Below the pieces are notes generated by a model. That model worked only from the letters and a program-made list of their open reading frames with translations, did no database searches and was not told the DNA's origin. A DNA stretch of 64,000 nt from Artemisia argyi. Taxonomy: Eukaryota > Streptophyta > Magnoliopsida > Asterales > Asteraceae. The stretch's first letter is position 1. Every line of letters begins with the position of its first letter. Below, piece by piece: positions 48,400-59,950 of the stretch. A program made the translations under genes and the position numbers. The stretch lies in contig CM060703.1 in NCBI GenBank assembly GCA_030686995.1, positions 6,009,001-6,073,000 on the forward strand. The letters are read 5' to 3'.

Positions 48400-48530
48400 G
48401 TGTAATCGAGCCGAGACAACTCGTGAACAACTCGAGATCGACTCGAAAAATACTCGACTCGACTCGATTTTAAACGAGCCGAGCTCGAGCATGTCAATAC
48501 TCGACTCGACTCGGCTCAATTACACCCCTA
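48173..48530. mobile_element. Dimeric hAT-type MITE around a TA microsatellite
   Basis: The outer ends TAGGGGTGTAA and TTACACCCCTA are inverted, with a perfect 8-bp duplication GGTGTCAC at 48165-48172 and 48531-48538. Inside, unit A (48173 to about 48310) and unit B (48395-48530) each have their own inverted ends and share CAACTCGAGATCGACTCG. A (TA)n run at 48311-48396 joins them. Confidence 0.88.
48311..48396. repeat. (TA)n microsatellite
   Basis: About 43 TA units, exactly at the junction of the two MITE units. Confidence 0.95.
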
Positions 48531-50051
48531 GGTGTCACCACTACCCTTGTATGGTGAGTGGGAGTGAGAGGAGAGAGAAAGTTGAGGTAGCGCTAAGGTG
48601 GCAGTGAGTGAGTTATGCACCACTCCCTCTAGCCTAATACTACTAAGAGCGTTGGGTATCATGCATACCATTAACACGTTATTGGTATGCCACTTCAGCG
48701 CCACATCATCCACTCTCAATAACACACCATTCACTCAAACACCCCTCCCTCATAACATACCATTAACACGTTATTGGGTCCCACTTTTTTTCATTTCTTT
48801 TTATTTAATAAAAACAAATACATCTTTAATATGATACAACAAAACCCCTATTGGGAATTTTCCATTTAAAAAAAATGCATTCATACCTTATTTAGTAATA
48901 ATTTTATTTAAAAAAAATATTATTTTCTTATTAGGTAATATTTTATATTTATCCATAACACAAGCAAAAGATAAATACAAAAAATATAGATAAGATGCAA
49001 TTAATAATAGTATTAAAATTTTTAAATAATTATTTTTAATAATAAAAAAAACAATAATTAAACATCATAAATCAAACAAAACAAAGATTAAATTATTTGT
49101 TTTTTAATAAATAAAAATATATGATTCAAAATTTTTAAAAAAAACCCGCGCGTGTGCGGGCATTATAACTAGTATTATGAAACACAAATTAAAATTACAA
49201 TACATAAAATAAAATTGCAATACAAAATTTCAAAAAAATAAAAAATAAAAAAAATACAGTAATAAAATTACAATACGTGAGTACGTGACTATATACCTTT
49301 AGATAAGAATAAGGTTAGAGTAAAATGGTACACTATAAAGTCTAAGGACTAAAATAGAACATTAAATAAGAATGAGGTTATAAGAAAAAATAAATAAACA
49401 TTGAATACTGAGTCATCTTCTCTGCAAAAGACATAAACCATAAAACCTTCATTGAATTAAGACGTCGAGATCTATTTTCAGTTATCTCCTTCTCTATTTT
49501 TGTCACCCTTTTATATTTTCAAGATGTAAGTGGTTCCTGATCTAAACATAAGATACCCACTAAAAATACCACACAATCACAATACAAGGAAAAAAAAAGG
49601 ACGAACGGCGTGAGCCAATGGAGTGGCTCAAAAACATTTGGCTCACGAATGGCATCTTGCTCGGTATCACCGATGGCACGTTAATGGTATTAAAAGGACG
49701 AATGGCGTGTAAATGTAGAAGATACCGAGTGCTCTTATGATAATCCAACATTCCAACACGCCATGTGAAAAAATAAAGCGGGTTTGGCGCCAAAAGTTTT
49801 TATACAACTTTCTTGAATAGAACCCGGGGTTAGGTAGGTTTGTTGATGTTCTCCCTCCGTTTTATATCAAGTGTTTACATTGCTATTTTGAAATGCTTTA
49901 TAATACATTAAAACTTATATAAAATAATACTTGATAAATTAATAACCTCAATAAAATTAATAATTTGGTCAGTCCTAACTTGGGACCAGTACAAATTTAG
50001 ACTCCAACCAGTAAAATACAGTAATAAGAAAATATTTTTTCCGAAATCACA

Positions 50052-50054
<3 letters not shown>
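48531..50054. other. Intergenic, several worn MITE-like stretches
   Basis: ATACCATTAACACGTTATTGG occurs in part at 48668 and again at 48756. CTCCCTCCGTTTTATATC at about 49851 is a lone Stowaway-type end. No gene. Confidence 0.4.

Positions 50055-50121
<67 letters not shown>
50055..50121. repeat. (TA)n microsatellite
   Basis: About 33 TA units. Confidence 0.95.
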
Positions 50122-50124
<3 letters not shown>

Positions 50125-50525
50125 TCCTTACGAAACTATAAATTGAAATTACTAAAAAATTCCACAATTTCTTCGATCACTAGAACCTCATAACATTCAT
50201 TAATATACATTTACTAATTTCTTTAATGGCATGAATTTATAAAATGCTAGTTGGAACTTTCTTCATTTTCGTATTTATTTTTCATCTTTAACTTGTATAT
50301 ATTATAACTAGTATATTGGACTCGGAGATTTAAAAGTAATACGTAAAACTTCTTTAAATTAATAAATTATTAATTTATTGATATAATAATAACTCGCTAA
50401 ATTAATAAAATATCACAGTCTCAACATTATTAATTTAAAGAGGTTTTATTGTAACACTCACTTTGTACTTAACCAATGAAAGTAAATTTTCCTGGGTAAA
50501 TATGATATTTGATTGATGTGAAGTA

Positions 50526-51086
50526 CGGCTGTAAACGAACCGGACGAACACGAACGAAGCTCTTTTCATGTTCGTTCATTTAATTTTAACCGGACAAATA
50601 AACGGACACTGACGCTTAAACGGACGAATTTTCTTGTTCATGTTCGTTTATTAAGAAAATGAATCGTTCATGTTCATTTATGTTCGTTTATTAACACACT
50701 AAATGAACACTAAACGAATATAAACGATCGAACATAAATGAAAATAGACAAACAAACATAAACTTTATTGAATTTTTCACAATATATTGTTTTATAAGTG
50801 TTGCTTTGTTTAAACAAACCAATTTTTAAAATTATAAAATTAAAAGATATGATATATGAACATAAATAAATAAATAAACATAAACGAGCTTTAACGAACG
50901 CCTAATCGGATGTTCACGAACATAAATGAACGAACGAGACTTTTGTTCATGTTTGTTCATTTAACTAAACGAACGTAAAATATTGTTCATGTTCGTTCAT
51001 TTAATAAAAGAACGAACATAAGAGAACTTTTTACCGAACGGTTCATGAAATATTCACTGAACGTTCAGTTCGTTTACAGCCCTAAC
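50526..51086. mobile_element. hAT-type MITE, about 561 bp
   Basis: The ends share GGCTGTAAACGAAC in inverted orientation. An 8-bp duplication GTGAAGTA lies at 50518-50525 and 51087-51094. The interior repeats CGTTCATTTA, AACGAACA and related motifs on both strands. Confidence 0.82.
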
Positions 51087-51184
51087 GTGAAGTATGGTTA
51101 GTGTGATTTTCAAAAAATTTATGCATTATATAAGTGAACACTTAATATGAGGTGGAAGAAGAAATATTTACCTCTAGTTGACAT

Positions 51185-51482
51185 TAGGTCTGAGCAAACG
51201 ACCCGAATGGACTGGACCGACCAAAACCGGACCGGACCAGACTGGATCGACCACATTCGGTCCGGTCCTCGGTCTTGGATTTTTGGCTAATTCGGTCCTC
51301 GGTCTGGTCGGTCCGGACCGGACCACAAACCGATTATTTGGCCTTGTTGGACCGGACCGACCGACGGACCGGACTGGACCTGACCGACTACATTTAGTCC
51401 GGTTCTCGGTCTTGGTTTTTTTGGCTAATTCGGTACTCGGTCTTGTCGGTCCGATCCGGTCCTGGACCGATGCTCACCCCTA
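51185..51482. mobile_element. hAT-type MITE, 298 bp
   Basis: The ends TAGGTCTGAGCA and TAGGGGTGAGCA (right end reversed) are flanked by a perfect 8-bp duplication GTTGACAT at 51177-51184 and 51483-51490. The interior is full of GGTCCGGACC-like motifs. The open frame across it is not a gene. Confidence 0.9.
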
Positions 51483-51570
51483 GTTGACATATCATAGACG
51501 CACCCAAAAATAGTTAATTTGAACAATTTCAAAAATATTACAGTATTAGAGCTTTTCATTACCAAAGGAT

Positions 51571-53597
51571 TGTTAGTGGATTATTTGTGTTCATCTAGGA
51601 TTTGTATTGTTTGAGCCCAAGCATATTGTTAGGGTTTGGTTACATATGGTTTAAGACTTTTGTATGTGCACACTTAATTAATAAAGATATCGTCTCTTTC
51701 ATGGTATCGAGCTAAGTTGATAGTTAAAAAGGTCGAATCTTTTTTAATTCATTGGCACTAAAGTTGCCTAAAGTTCACTCAACAGTCCAACCTCCCTAAA
51801 ACCTTTTGTCTAAACTTTAGTTAATTTTTATAACCAAACCCTAACACTTTTTTATTTTTTTTTTCTTTTTTTTGGGCCATAATAGTTGAACTTCACTCAA
51901 ACAATACAAATTTTAGACAAACACAAATAATTCCCCGCTTCCTAAATCTTATAGTGAGGCTTTTAGTGATCCAAATTGGCAAAAGGCTATGTTAGATGAG
52001 TGTAATGCATTTATTAAAAATAATACTTGGACTCTTGTGTAACGTCCATCTGGTGCAACATTGTTCATTACATGTAGTTGTTTAAGCACAATTATTTAGC
52101 AGATGGTTCTCTTAGTCGCTAAAAGGCTCGTTTTGTGACGAACGATGTTTGTTGTTGATGTTGATAAGACCTTTAAGCCGGTTGTCAAACCGGCTATTAT
52201 TCGCACTGTTCTTGGTCTTGCAGTTTCAAGACATTGCCCTGTTTACCAGCTTGATGTCAAGAATGCATTTTTTCATGGTAGTTTTTCTGAGACAGTTTAT
52301 ATGCATCAGCCACCTGGTTTTTGGGATCCACAACATCCTAATCATGTTTGTCTTCTACAACGGTCTCTTTATTGTCTGAAGTAGGCTCATTGAGTTTTGT
52401 TTTAGAGATTTACAAGTTATGCTACTCGTATTAGGTTTCATCATAGTCGGTGTGTTTCTTTTCTTTTTATCTACAAGATTGAGATTGATGTTGCTTATTT
52501 ATTACTATATATTGATGATATTGTTTTTACTGTTTCTTCGACTGCCTTATTATAGCGTCTTTTTGCTTCTCTTCATCAGGAGTTCTTCATGACTGATTTG
52601 GGTCCTTGTAATTATTTTTTTAGGATTTCTGTTGTTCGTAGTGTTAGTGATATGTTTTTATCTTAGAAGAAATATTCTTCTAAGGTCCTTGAGCCTTCTC
52701 ATATGCTCACTTGTAATCTGTGTCATACACCAATGGACACTGATTCCAAGCTAGGTGTTGATGGTGATCCTATGAAGGATCCACTTTGTATCGTAGTCTT
52801 GTAGGTGCTTTTCAGTATCTTACCATTACTCGTCCAGATATTTCTTATGCAGTACAACATGTTTGTTTATTTATGCACAATCTGCGGGAACCTCATTCTT
52901 AGCTCTCAAACGGATTTTGCTTTATGTTTTTGGCACTATAGGTTATGGTTTGCACTTGTTTTCTGCTTCGACTGCACCTTTGGTCACATATTCTGATGCT
53001 GATTGGGCAGGTTGTCTGACCACTCCTTGGTCTACTTTTGGGTATTGTGTGTTCCTTGGCAACAAAATGCTCTCCTGGTCCACTGAGTGTCAGGTTAAGC
53101 TTTCTCGTTCTGGTGCAGAGGCAGAATATCGTGGTGTTTCCAATGTTGTTGTAGAGATGTGTTGGTTACGTAATCTCTTGCGTAAGCTTCACACACCGTT
53201 GTTTTCCGCTATGTTTGTTTACTATGATAATGTTAGTGCAGTTTATCTTTCTTCTCGTCATGTGCAGCATCAATGCACGGAGCATATTGAGATCACATTC
53301 ATTTTGTACAAGATTTGGTTGCTGCTGGACATGTTTGTGTTTTACATGTCCATTCTCATTACCAGTTTGCAAATATCTTTACCAAAGGTCTACCTTCTAC
53401 TTTGTTTACCGAATTCGGGACAATTTGAGTGTTCGTTCCACTCCTGCTCCAATTGAGGGAGGCTGTTAGTAGACTTATTTGTGTCTGTTTAGGATTTGTA
53501 TTGTTCGAGCCCAATCCCATTGTTAGGGTTTGGTTATATATATGGTTTAAGACTTTTGTATTAACATGCTTAATTAATGAAGATATCCCTTCTTTCA
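51571..53597 (+). mobile_element. Deletion-derived Ty1/copia element, 2.0 kb
   Basis: LTRs at 51571-51701 (131 bp) and 53464-53597 (134 bp) both begin TGTTAGT and end CTTTCA. TGGTATCGAGC, a near match to the initiator-Met-tRNA primer site, follows the left LTR, and a purine-rich GAGGGAGGC precedes the right one. Flanks AGGAT and CGGAT share GGAT. gag, protease and integrase are missing. The LTRs differ by many bases, so this is older than the element at 31606. Confidence 0.88.
51930..53457 (+). pseudogene. Copia reverse transcriptase and RNase H remnant
   Basis: Frame 52145-52384 has VVDVDKTFKPVVKPAIIRTV, YQLDVKNAFFHGSFSETVYM and HQPPGFWDP, the start of copia reverse transcriptase. A stop replaces the Gln of LYCLKQAP. 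YIDDI-type text (LLYIDDIVFT) follows near 52505 in another frame. Frame 52863-53300 gives RNase H: VTYSDADWAGCLTTPWSTFG, MLSWSTECQVKLSRSGAEAE and VYYDNVSAVYLSSRHVQHQC. Several stops and frameshifts are present. Confidence 0.9.
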
Positions 53598-53735
53598 CGG
53601 ATTTGAACAAGTTTAAGCAAAAAAGTATGGTCTATGGTCAAGGACGAAGGATAAGTACGGCATGGCCTCCAAAAATTTGTGTCTTTTTTGTAAATTTATG
53701 CTATAATTTTAAAGTTATGAGGTATATATAGGGGT

Positions 53736-53880
53736 GTTCCCCAGTGATCATTTTCTTTAAAGTTAAAACAAATTTTAAAGTTTTGTAAATTTATGCTATA
53801 ATTTTAAATTTATGCTATAATTATAAAATATATTTTGTTTTCCTTGTTCCCCAGTGATCATTTTCTTTTAAGTTCTCACA
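53736..53880 (+). repeat. Short duplicated phrases
   Basis: GTTCCCCAGTGATCATTTTC occurs at 53736 and 53848. TTTATGCTATAATTTTAAA-type phrases recur between and before them. Confidence 0.7.
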
Positions 53881-54829
53881 CTCGAAAGCTTGATCATATT
53901 CTTCTAATGCAAAAAATACATTCATTTCTCAAAACTGTTTTTTTGTCAATAACCTGCTATCCAAAAGTTTGCAGCAATAAGAAGTCAATTTTTACATTTC
54001 TTTTTCTTTTGGTTACCATGGTTTCCAACCTTTGACCGACTAATCCAAGGGGTTTGAAGCCACTGCCACACGCACATTTAAACCAGGTAATGCTCTACCT
54101 TTTCAGGAGGTTGGTAAACGGAAGTGTACATTTCACATGTAGCTAAACGGAGGTGATACACACTTTATGCGCTATATATCGAGTTGGCAACATGGGCGGG
54201 TTGTAACATGTGAAAAGGGCAATTAACAGTAAGAAAATTAAATCAATAAAAACATTAACACGTAATTAATTTACATGGTATTTAAGATATAAGCGCATAT
54301 AGTACAATCAGTTGCATTATTGCCATATGTTTGAGACCCCACACAGCTACAATTATTCCACCACCTTAGCACATACAATCGCTTAAGAGTAAGGCTGCAC
54401 AAAGTAAGGACTACAAGCGACCTTCATTTTACTCGTTTCTATCAGCTTTCTTTTTCCAGCAATCAACATGCGATTTTTTTGCCACAATAAGGGCGACCTT
54501 CATTTTTTTTCCCAAAAAAACCCCTATCTTTTTATTTATTTTTTTTCAAAACAAACCTATCTTTTTCCATATCCGGTACATTTTCAAAAAAAAAAAAATA
54601 ATAAAAATAAAAAATAAAAAAATAAATAAAAATTCTCACACACACAACTTATCTCAACTTCACAAAAGTGTTATTGAATTTATTACCCGATATTGGTGAT
54701 GTTAGATAAGAAAAGAGCATGGAGAAAATAGAATGAGAAAATAGTGATGTAGAATCGACCAACAATCTGATAAAATGCAACATACATATTATATATTAAG
54801 CAACCTATACATGATAAGCTTATGATATA
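53881..54829. other. Intergenic, no gene seen
   Basis: AT-rich sequence with A- and T-runs around 54500-54630. Nothing recognised. Confidence 0.4.
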
Positions 54830-55363
54830 CTCCTTTCGTCCCATATTAAATGTCCAGATTTGTTTTTTGAAGTCTTTTTTTCTCAACTTCCGTCCCATAT
54901 TTAAATATATTTTCATTGTGTGTAATTTTTATCAAATACTATATAACACAAACAAAAATATTTAAAATCAAAGTTGATAAAAAAAGACTTAAAAAGTCAA
55001 ATATGGACATTTACGCTCTGTTCCCGAGTATAAAAAGGAACGAAGAGAGATGGAGAGGGAAAAACGAGGGAAGTAAGAGGAGAGGAATAAAAAAAACATT
55101 ATTTTTATCTTGTGTTCCCGAGTTGAAAAGAAAAGATAAGGAAGTAACAAAAAAAGAGCTTTAAAATCAACTTCACTCCATTTTATCCCAATTTGGGAAG
55201 TAAATTAGAAGAGTAATTTTGATATAATTTACTACCCTTTACTTTCCTCTCCCCTCCTAAAAAATCTCTGGAACACAAACTTTTTTTATTACCATCCCAA
55301 ACCTTTCCTTTTCACTCCAGAAAATAAACTCGGTAACAGAGTGTTAATATGGGACGGAGGGAG
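54830..55363. mobile_element. Stowaway-type (Tc1/mariner) MITE, split by another MITE
   Basis: The ends CTCCTTTCGTCCCATATTAA and CTCCCTCCGTCCCATATTAA (right end reversed) with TA on both sides (54828-54829, 55364-55365) are diagnostic. Removing the nested element leaves about 200 bp, a normal Stowaway size. Confidence 0.88.
55014..55343. mobile_element. Tourist-type (PIF/Harbinger) MITE nested in the Stowaway
   Basis: Inverted ends CGCTCTGTTCCCGAGT and CACTCTGTTACCGAGT (right end reversed) with TTA on both sides (55011-55013, 55344-55346), the target preference of PIF/Harbinger elements. The interior is non-coding. Confidence 0.85.
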
Positions 55364-55840
55364 TAATATATAATCTCTTCACGCAACGTGTTTCATTTGT
55401 GTTACACTTCATACGCAACTTGCATGATTCAAATACATATAACTATACGTGTTGTACATAGGATCTGCCATCATGCAAAGCTTAAACCCATAACATATAA
55501 ATGAGATCAAACGTGTTGTTTCATGCAAATAAATACACAATCATTTCTATGATGCAAAGTTAAATCAGCTTCATGCAACTTCAAAGTAACCCAACTTGCT
55601 CGATAAATCAGCTTCATGTAACTTCAAGCTCGTGTAATACATGTATGCAGACTACTCAAGTCTTCTTCCCAACACGCAAGCCAAACCACAAGACGTGTGG
55701 TACCCAAGATGCAAGCAATCATGTTAAATAAAGTGCTTATTTATTTATTTATTTATCTTTAATAATGCTTCTAACGGAACAAAAGGGGCAGTTTTGTTCT
55801 TATTCGTTTCTTTCTATCATCAATCGTGCAAAAGATCATA

Positions 55841-55890
<50 letters not shown>

Positions 55891-56532
55891 ATTGCCGATC
55901 GACTACCACAATAAGGGTGATCGATCGACCTATCGATCACCTTCATTACTGCGAGTAGCCTAAGGGAGTATGGAACAGAAACAAATGCAAAAAATCTTAT
56001 CTCCCTTTCGGGAACCAAAAAGAAGCCACACCTTTTCAAGTAGGAAATGTCGAAAAATGTGTTTCACGGTTGAGATGCGATCTATTGAAAAGTGTAACAA
56101 ATTAAAAAGTCTAGAAAACCTATCATGTAGTGCCACGTGTCACTCACTCACTCCCTCATTTTTTTCTTATTAAATTCGGTTACGAGTCATTTTGGTCCTT
56201 TTAACTTTTTTTATTTCACCCAAAACTTCAAACGTAAATAACTTTTAAACGACAAACTTTTATGAAAAACCGATTTCACTATAATTTTTAAAATTTAATT
56301 CTCTTTAATTTGGTGTGCATTATGATATATGAATCACAACTTTTTTTTTTCAACTTTTTAACTAGGTGTTAATTTTCTTGAAATTTCTTGTATTTTTTGC
56401 TCTAATTTTATCTAGTTTAAAAGCCGAATTTTGCAAAACTTAAAACATGAAAGTTGTAGCTTTTTGCCATTCTTAAACCAGAAATTTGAATCACTCAAAT
56501 ACAATATGATATGAGCGAAATATCGCACGTTA
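55364..56532. other. Intergenic; poly(A) run at 55842-55887
   Basis: A run of about 46 A is the only clear feature. No gene. Confidence 0.45.
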
Positions 56533-56830
56533 AAGATGAACAATAACTGATTAACGTTATCAAAAATAACTGATTGAACGTTATTTTTTTGAAAACTGCT
56601 GAACATTATAAAAAAATAACCGATGAACCTTATAAAAATAATTGATGAACAATGTTAAAAATAACTGATGAACTGATAAACATTGTGATTTTATTAGAAA
56701 AAATTAATGAACTGATGAACAATACTAACTTGAGCTGATGAACGTTATAAAAAATAACTGATGAATAACGTAATATAACTGATGAACACTGTAATGTAAC
56801 TGATGAACAATATCAATGAAAACTAATGCG
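56533..56830 (+). repeat. Interspersed minisatellite of AACTGATGAAC
   Basis: About a dozen copies of AACTGATGAAC and variants are separated by short AT-rich spacers such as ATTATAAAAAAT. Confidence 0.8.
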
Positions 56831-57426
56831 CATTATGATATTGTATATAAAAGATGAACGGACGAACAAAAGAATACTTTTCGTATGGATACTTAATATG
56901 AGAATTATCTATACTACTTATAATACATTTTTTACCTTCTCTCATATTAATTTTTTAAGATTACCAAAATTAGATTTTTAAGTAAATACAAGTAAATAAG
57001 CATAATTTACAAGTATTTAAAGCACAAATAAAACTAAAAAAAAAAACTATTTAACACATACAATTAATACACTATTAAAAACACTCCTGCACCAAAATAT
57101 ACAACTAATTAAGCACAATATACAATCTAATTATGCTTCCAAAATATTAAGCTTCCAAAAATTTTGATTAAGATGGTGTGTACATGTCAAACGTTGTGTA
57201 TCGAGAAGTTCTTCGTATAGAGTAAAATACAAATGTGTGTGGGATTTTCAATATTGTGTATATACATATATTGTAAAAGGCTTTATCATATGAATTTGTA
57301 GTCTCATCAATAAATGTATGTTATTCAATTATTGCACTTTATAAAATATCGTTAAGTATTTGATAGACTAATTATTTGTCCGTGACGAACATGCAGACAC
57401 GCCACTAGATATTTGGTGTCGTTAAT
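56831..57426. other. Intergenic, no gene seen
   Basis: AT-rich sequence, nothing recognised. Confidence 0.4.
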
Positions 57427-57480
57427 ATTTATTTTAGGGTACCCGCCGCTGCAACGCGCGGGTACCCTACTATAATACAA
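57427..57480 (-). mobile_element. Helitron-like GC hairpin terminus
   Basis: The minus strand reads AGTAGGGTACCCGCGCGTTG and then CAGCGGCGGGTACCCTAAAA, with a strong stem between the GGGTACCCGC and GCGGGTACCC arms. It is the same family as 22626. No partner end was found. Confidence 0.45.
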
Positions 57481-57966
57481 AAAAGTGAAAAAACATGTAA
57501 ATCAAGCATGCAACTATCTTATGAAGACGACAAAATAATTTCACAATGTGAAAACATAAATATCAAGAGCCTTTACAAAATGGTCATTTGGTCGAAAGAT
57601 AATAAAGTGAATCTTATCATTCTTTTTCATTGACCAAAGACCAAAATGACTGGCTTTTGTTTTCCACAACTTTACCTACGCAAACACAAACACTTTTTCA
57701 CATGTATTCTTTCAAACAGCTTCAACCAAACTTCCAATGGTTTCTGCTTTAGTTTCATGCTTTAAGTATGATGTCTTCTGGAGGTGGCAAAACGGGCAGA
57801 CCGGGCGGGCACATGCACAGGCTAGAACGGGCACGGACTAGAATGCGCACGAGCTAGAACGGGCATGGGCCAAACGGGCGCATGTTATACAAATCACTTT
57901 ATAGAAGACCAAAAATAAAGAAATAAATTCATTAAACGTAATACTTCATTTATATTTAAAAAATTA

Positions 57967-57971
<5 letters not shown>
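57481..57971. other. Intergenic; GC-motif repeat at 57785-57880
   Basis: AACGGGC, GGGCACG and CTAGAACGGGCA repeat at 57790-57880, like the worn MITE at 22720. No gene. Confidence 0.4.

Positions 57972-58027
<56 letters not shown>
57972..58027. repeat. (TA)n microsatellite
   Basis: About 27 TA units. Confidence 0.93.
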
Positions 58028-58029
<2 letters not shown>

Positions 58030-59111
58030 TTTTTCTTTAAAAACGATTATAATGTTCTCTAATTAAGAGAAAATATATGCTCGTTAGTGTCCATTTAATT
58101 TTTAAATAGGCTAAATATGCCCATTTAAAAAAAATAATAAAAAAAAGAAGGGCTAAATGTGCCCAAGTCTTTTAAAAAGTAATCAAAATTAGCCATTTTT
58201 TTTATTTGGTATTGATTTATTATTACCGTCATGGTGGGAGGTTGAAATCATTGTTGCTGCGCGGTGTTTGTGATCGGTGTCTACCGGTTTTTCAATTACG
58301 ACGGTGGTGTTACTGGTGGTGGTTCCGGTGATGTTGACAACGGTGCTCGTTGTTTGCCATGTTTCTTGCGATGGTGAGGTAATACTGAGGGGATGTTGAT
58401 AACGTCATCAGATCGTGATCGGAGTGATGATGATGATAGATCAAAAAAAAGTTAAGTCCCGAAGGGAAAGTATATATATTTATTAGAAAATTACAAATAA
58501 ACTATTTTATTCATCCCCTTATAAATTACTAAGTAACCAATCAAATTGAAAGACTTGACAATTATAAATTTTAAGCTAACTTTTAAATCGAAAAGCTTCG
58601 GTCAACTAACATTTTTATTTTTTAGCAAACTTTTAAATAAAAAAGTTTCACACACTTATACCCTTCAACTAACATATATATTTTTTGAGCAATCTTTTAA
58701 TTAAAAGGATAGGTCTTAATATCTGATAGACCACCCCAGTTATATTGATCTTACACTAGCAGAGTATATATCCGCGCGTTGGGACGGCATATATCTTATG
58801 ATTAAAGTTTAGGCGCCAACAAAATAACAGTGAGGAACTAATTAACCGTTATTTTACCGGGGTAATCCCTTTTACCCTAAAAAAAAGGAAAAAAAAGAAA
58901 AAAAAAAAAAAGTTGATTATTCGGAGGAAAAAAATGATCCTAGTCCGACCTAGTTCACCCGTTTTTACTGTTTCCGACTGGTCTTCTCTCGTTTCGTTTT
59001 TGAATGACTTTTATTGGCTTGCTGAACCGATGCGACTCCAGGTTTCGGTTGAACCCGTTGGTTTGGTCCGGTTTTCAAAATCATATGTACAATCAACTTG
59101 CGGCATTTACC
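58028..59111. other. Intergenic, no gene seen
   Basis: CTAGCAGAGTATATATCCGC with GCGTTGGGACGG at about 58754 may be another worn Helitron-like end. No supported coding region. Confidence 0.4.
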
Positions 59112-59116
59112 ATCAA

Positions 59117-59335
59117 TGTAGGATAATATAACAATCGTATATTTGATTTCATAATAATATTCAGTTACATGAGTATATAAAAGAGATAATATGGGCCAAG
59201 ATACATCACAGTTAGAATTAGTATTAGATTAGGATTAGGCCTGTGATGTATCTTGGCCCATATTACCTCTTTTATATACTCATGTAACTGAATATTATTA
59301 TGAAATCAAATATACGATTGTTATATTATCCTACA
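59117..59335. mobile_element. Two LTR-like sequences in inverted orientation with target duplication
   Basis: The left arm 59117-59211 is the reverse complement of the right arm 59241-59335; I saw a single difference in 95 bp, with a 29-bp spacer. Each arm, read from the centre outward, starts TGTGATGTATCTTGGCCCAT (adding one spacer-side base) and ends CCTACA, so it looks like a short LTR (TG...CA). ATCAA flanks both sides (59112-59116, 59336-59340), a 5-bp duplication as left by a retroviral-type integrase. The RNA would form a nearly perfect 95-bp hairpin. Confidence 0.75.
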
Positions 59336-59643
59336 ATCAACTCATCACAATCTTCGTTATGATCTAAAGGAACATATTGTGTGCATTTACATTCCGAATG
59401 TAGGCGAAGATTAGCATTTTATTTTGTTGCAACTTTTTTTTGTAACGTTTTTAATTAAGTGGTAATATATTTCTTTAAGTTCATGAATAAATGTTTTATT
59501 TTATATATTGTGTTATTTAAATTATTTAATATTAACAGAAAAATAAAAAATGAACGGAGAAGAGAGAAGGTGCTGCAGAGGTTGAAGGAAAGTTGAAGGA
59601 AAAATTTTTAGATAGAGTAAAAGTTGATGTGATGAGGAACCCC

Positions 59644-59950
59644 TCACCACACCCTCCACGTACTTAGGCTTGAATCAACATCATTGGAGCTCCTTATGTC
59701 AAAAGAAAAATGCCCATTCAGATGACTAAATTTATGATCCTCGATCCTACACTGAGACAATTTAAATCCACCCACATACCCATTACCCGGATCATATCCA
59801 TAACCAAAATAATTAAGGGTCGAAGATATAATGCCATTACCATCCATAATTCAGCCATTCGGAGTCGAAATTTAAATGGTATGACAACTACTCCGTGCTC
59901 ATCCAGGATGTTAAGTTCCAATTGTGACCCGTTCTAACGTCTGACCCGAT
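59644..59950 (-). pseudogene. Decayed coding-like fragment, family uncertain
   Basis: The minus strand carries ILDEHGVVVIPFKFRLR in one frame and MDGNGIISSTLNYFGYGYDP then GNGYVGGFKLSQCRI in another, a frameshift apart. The FGYGYDPGNG text vaguely recalls the F-box-associated domain (YGFGYDPxxDDYK). I would not assign it without a search. Confidence 0.25.

Larger units (their letters stand above)
42881..49172 (+). mobile_element. Candidate Helitron carrying gene fragments
   Basis: The left end TCTATACTACTAGGCGAGTA followed by CCCGTGCATAGCAACGG resembles Helitron 5' ends. The right end at 49146-49172 has a GC hairpin (CCGCGCGTGTGCGGG) and, 8 bp further, CTAG before T, as in Helitron 3' ends. 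Between them lie minus-strand RCC1 and other exon-like fragments. No Rep/helicase is seen. The base before the left end is T, not the expected A, and the two ends may belong to different elements. Confidence 0.35.

Noticed and set aside
48248..48519. Tyr-Ile repeat proteins on the minus strand
   Set aside because: Translations of the TA microsatellite.
49851..49880. Stowaway element
   Set aside because: Only one end (CTCCCTCCG) is present; no partner end or TA pair was found downstream.
51178..51483. 101-codon frame
   Set aside because: It coincides with a 298-bp hAT-type MITE and its target duplication.
59718..59937. Plus-strand and alternative minus-strand frames
   Set aside because: Overlapping frames of a decayed stretch; none extends into a recognisable domain.
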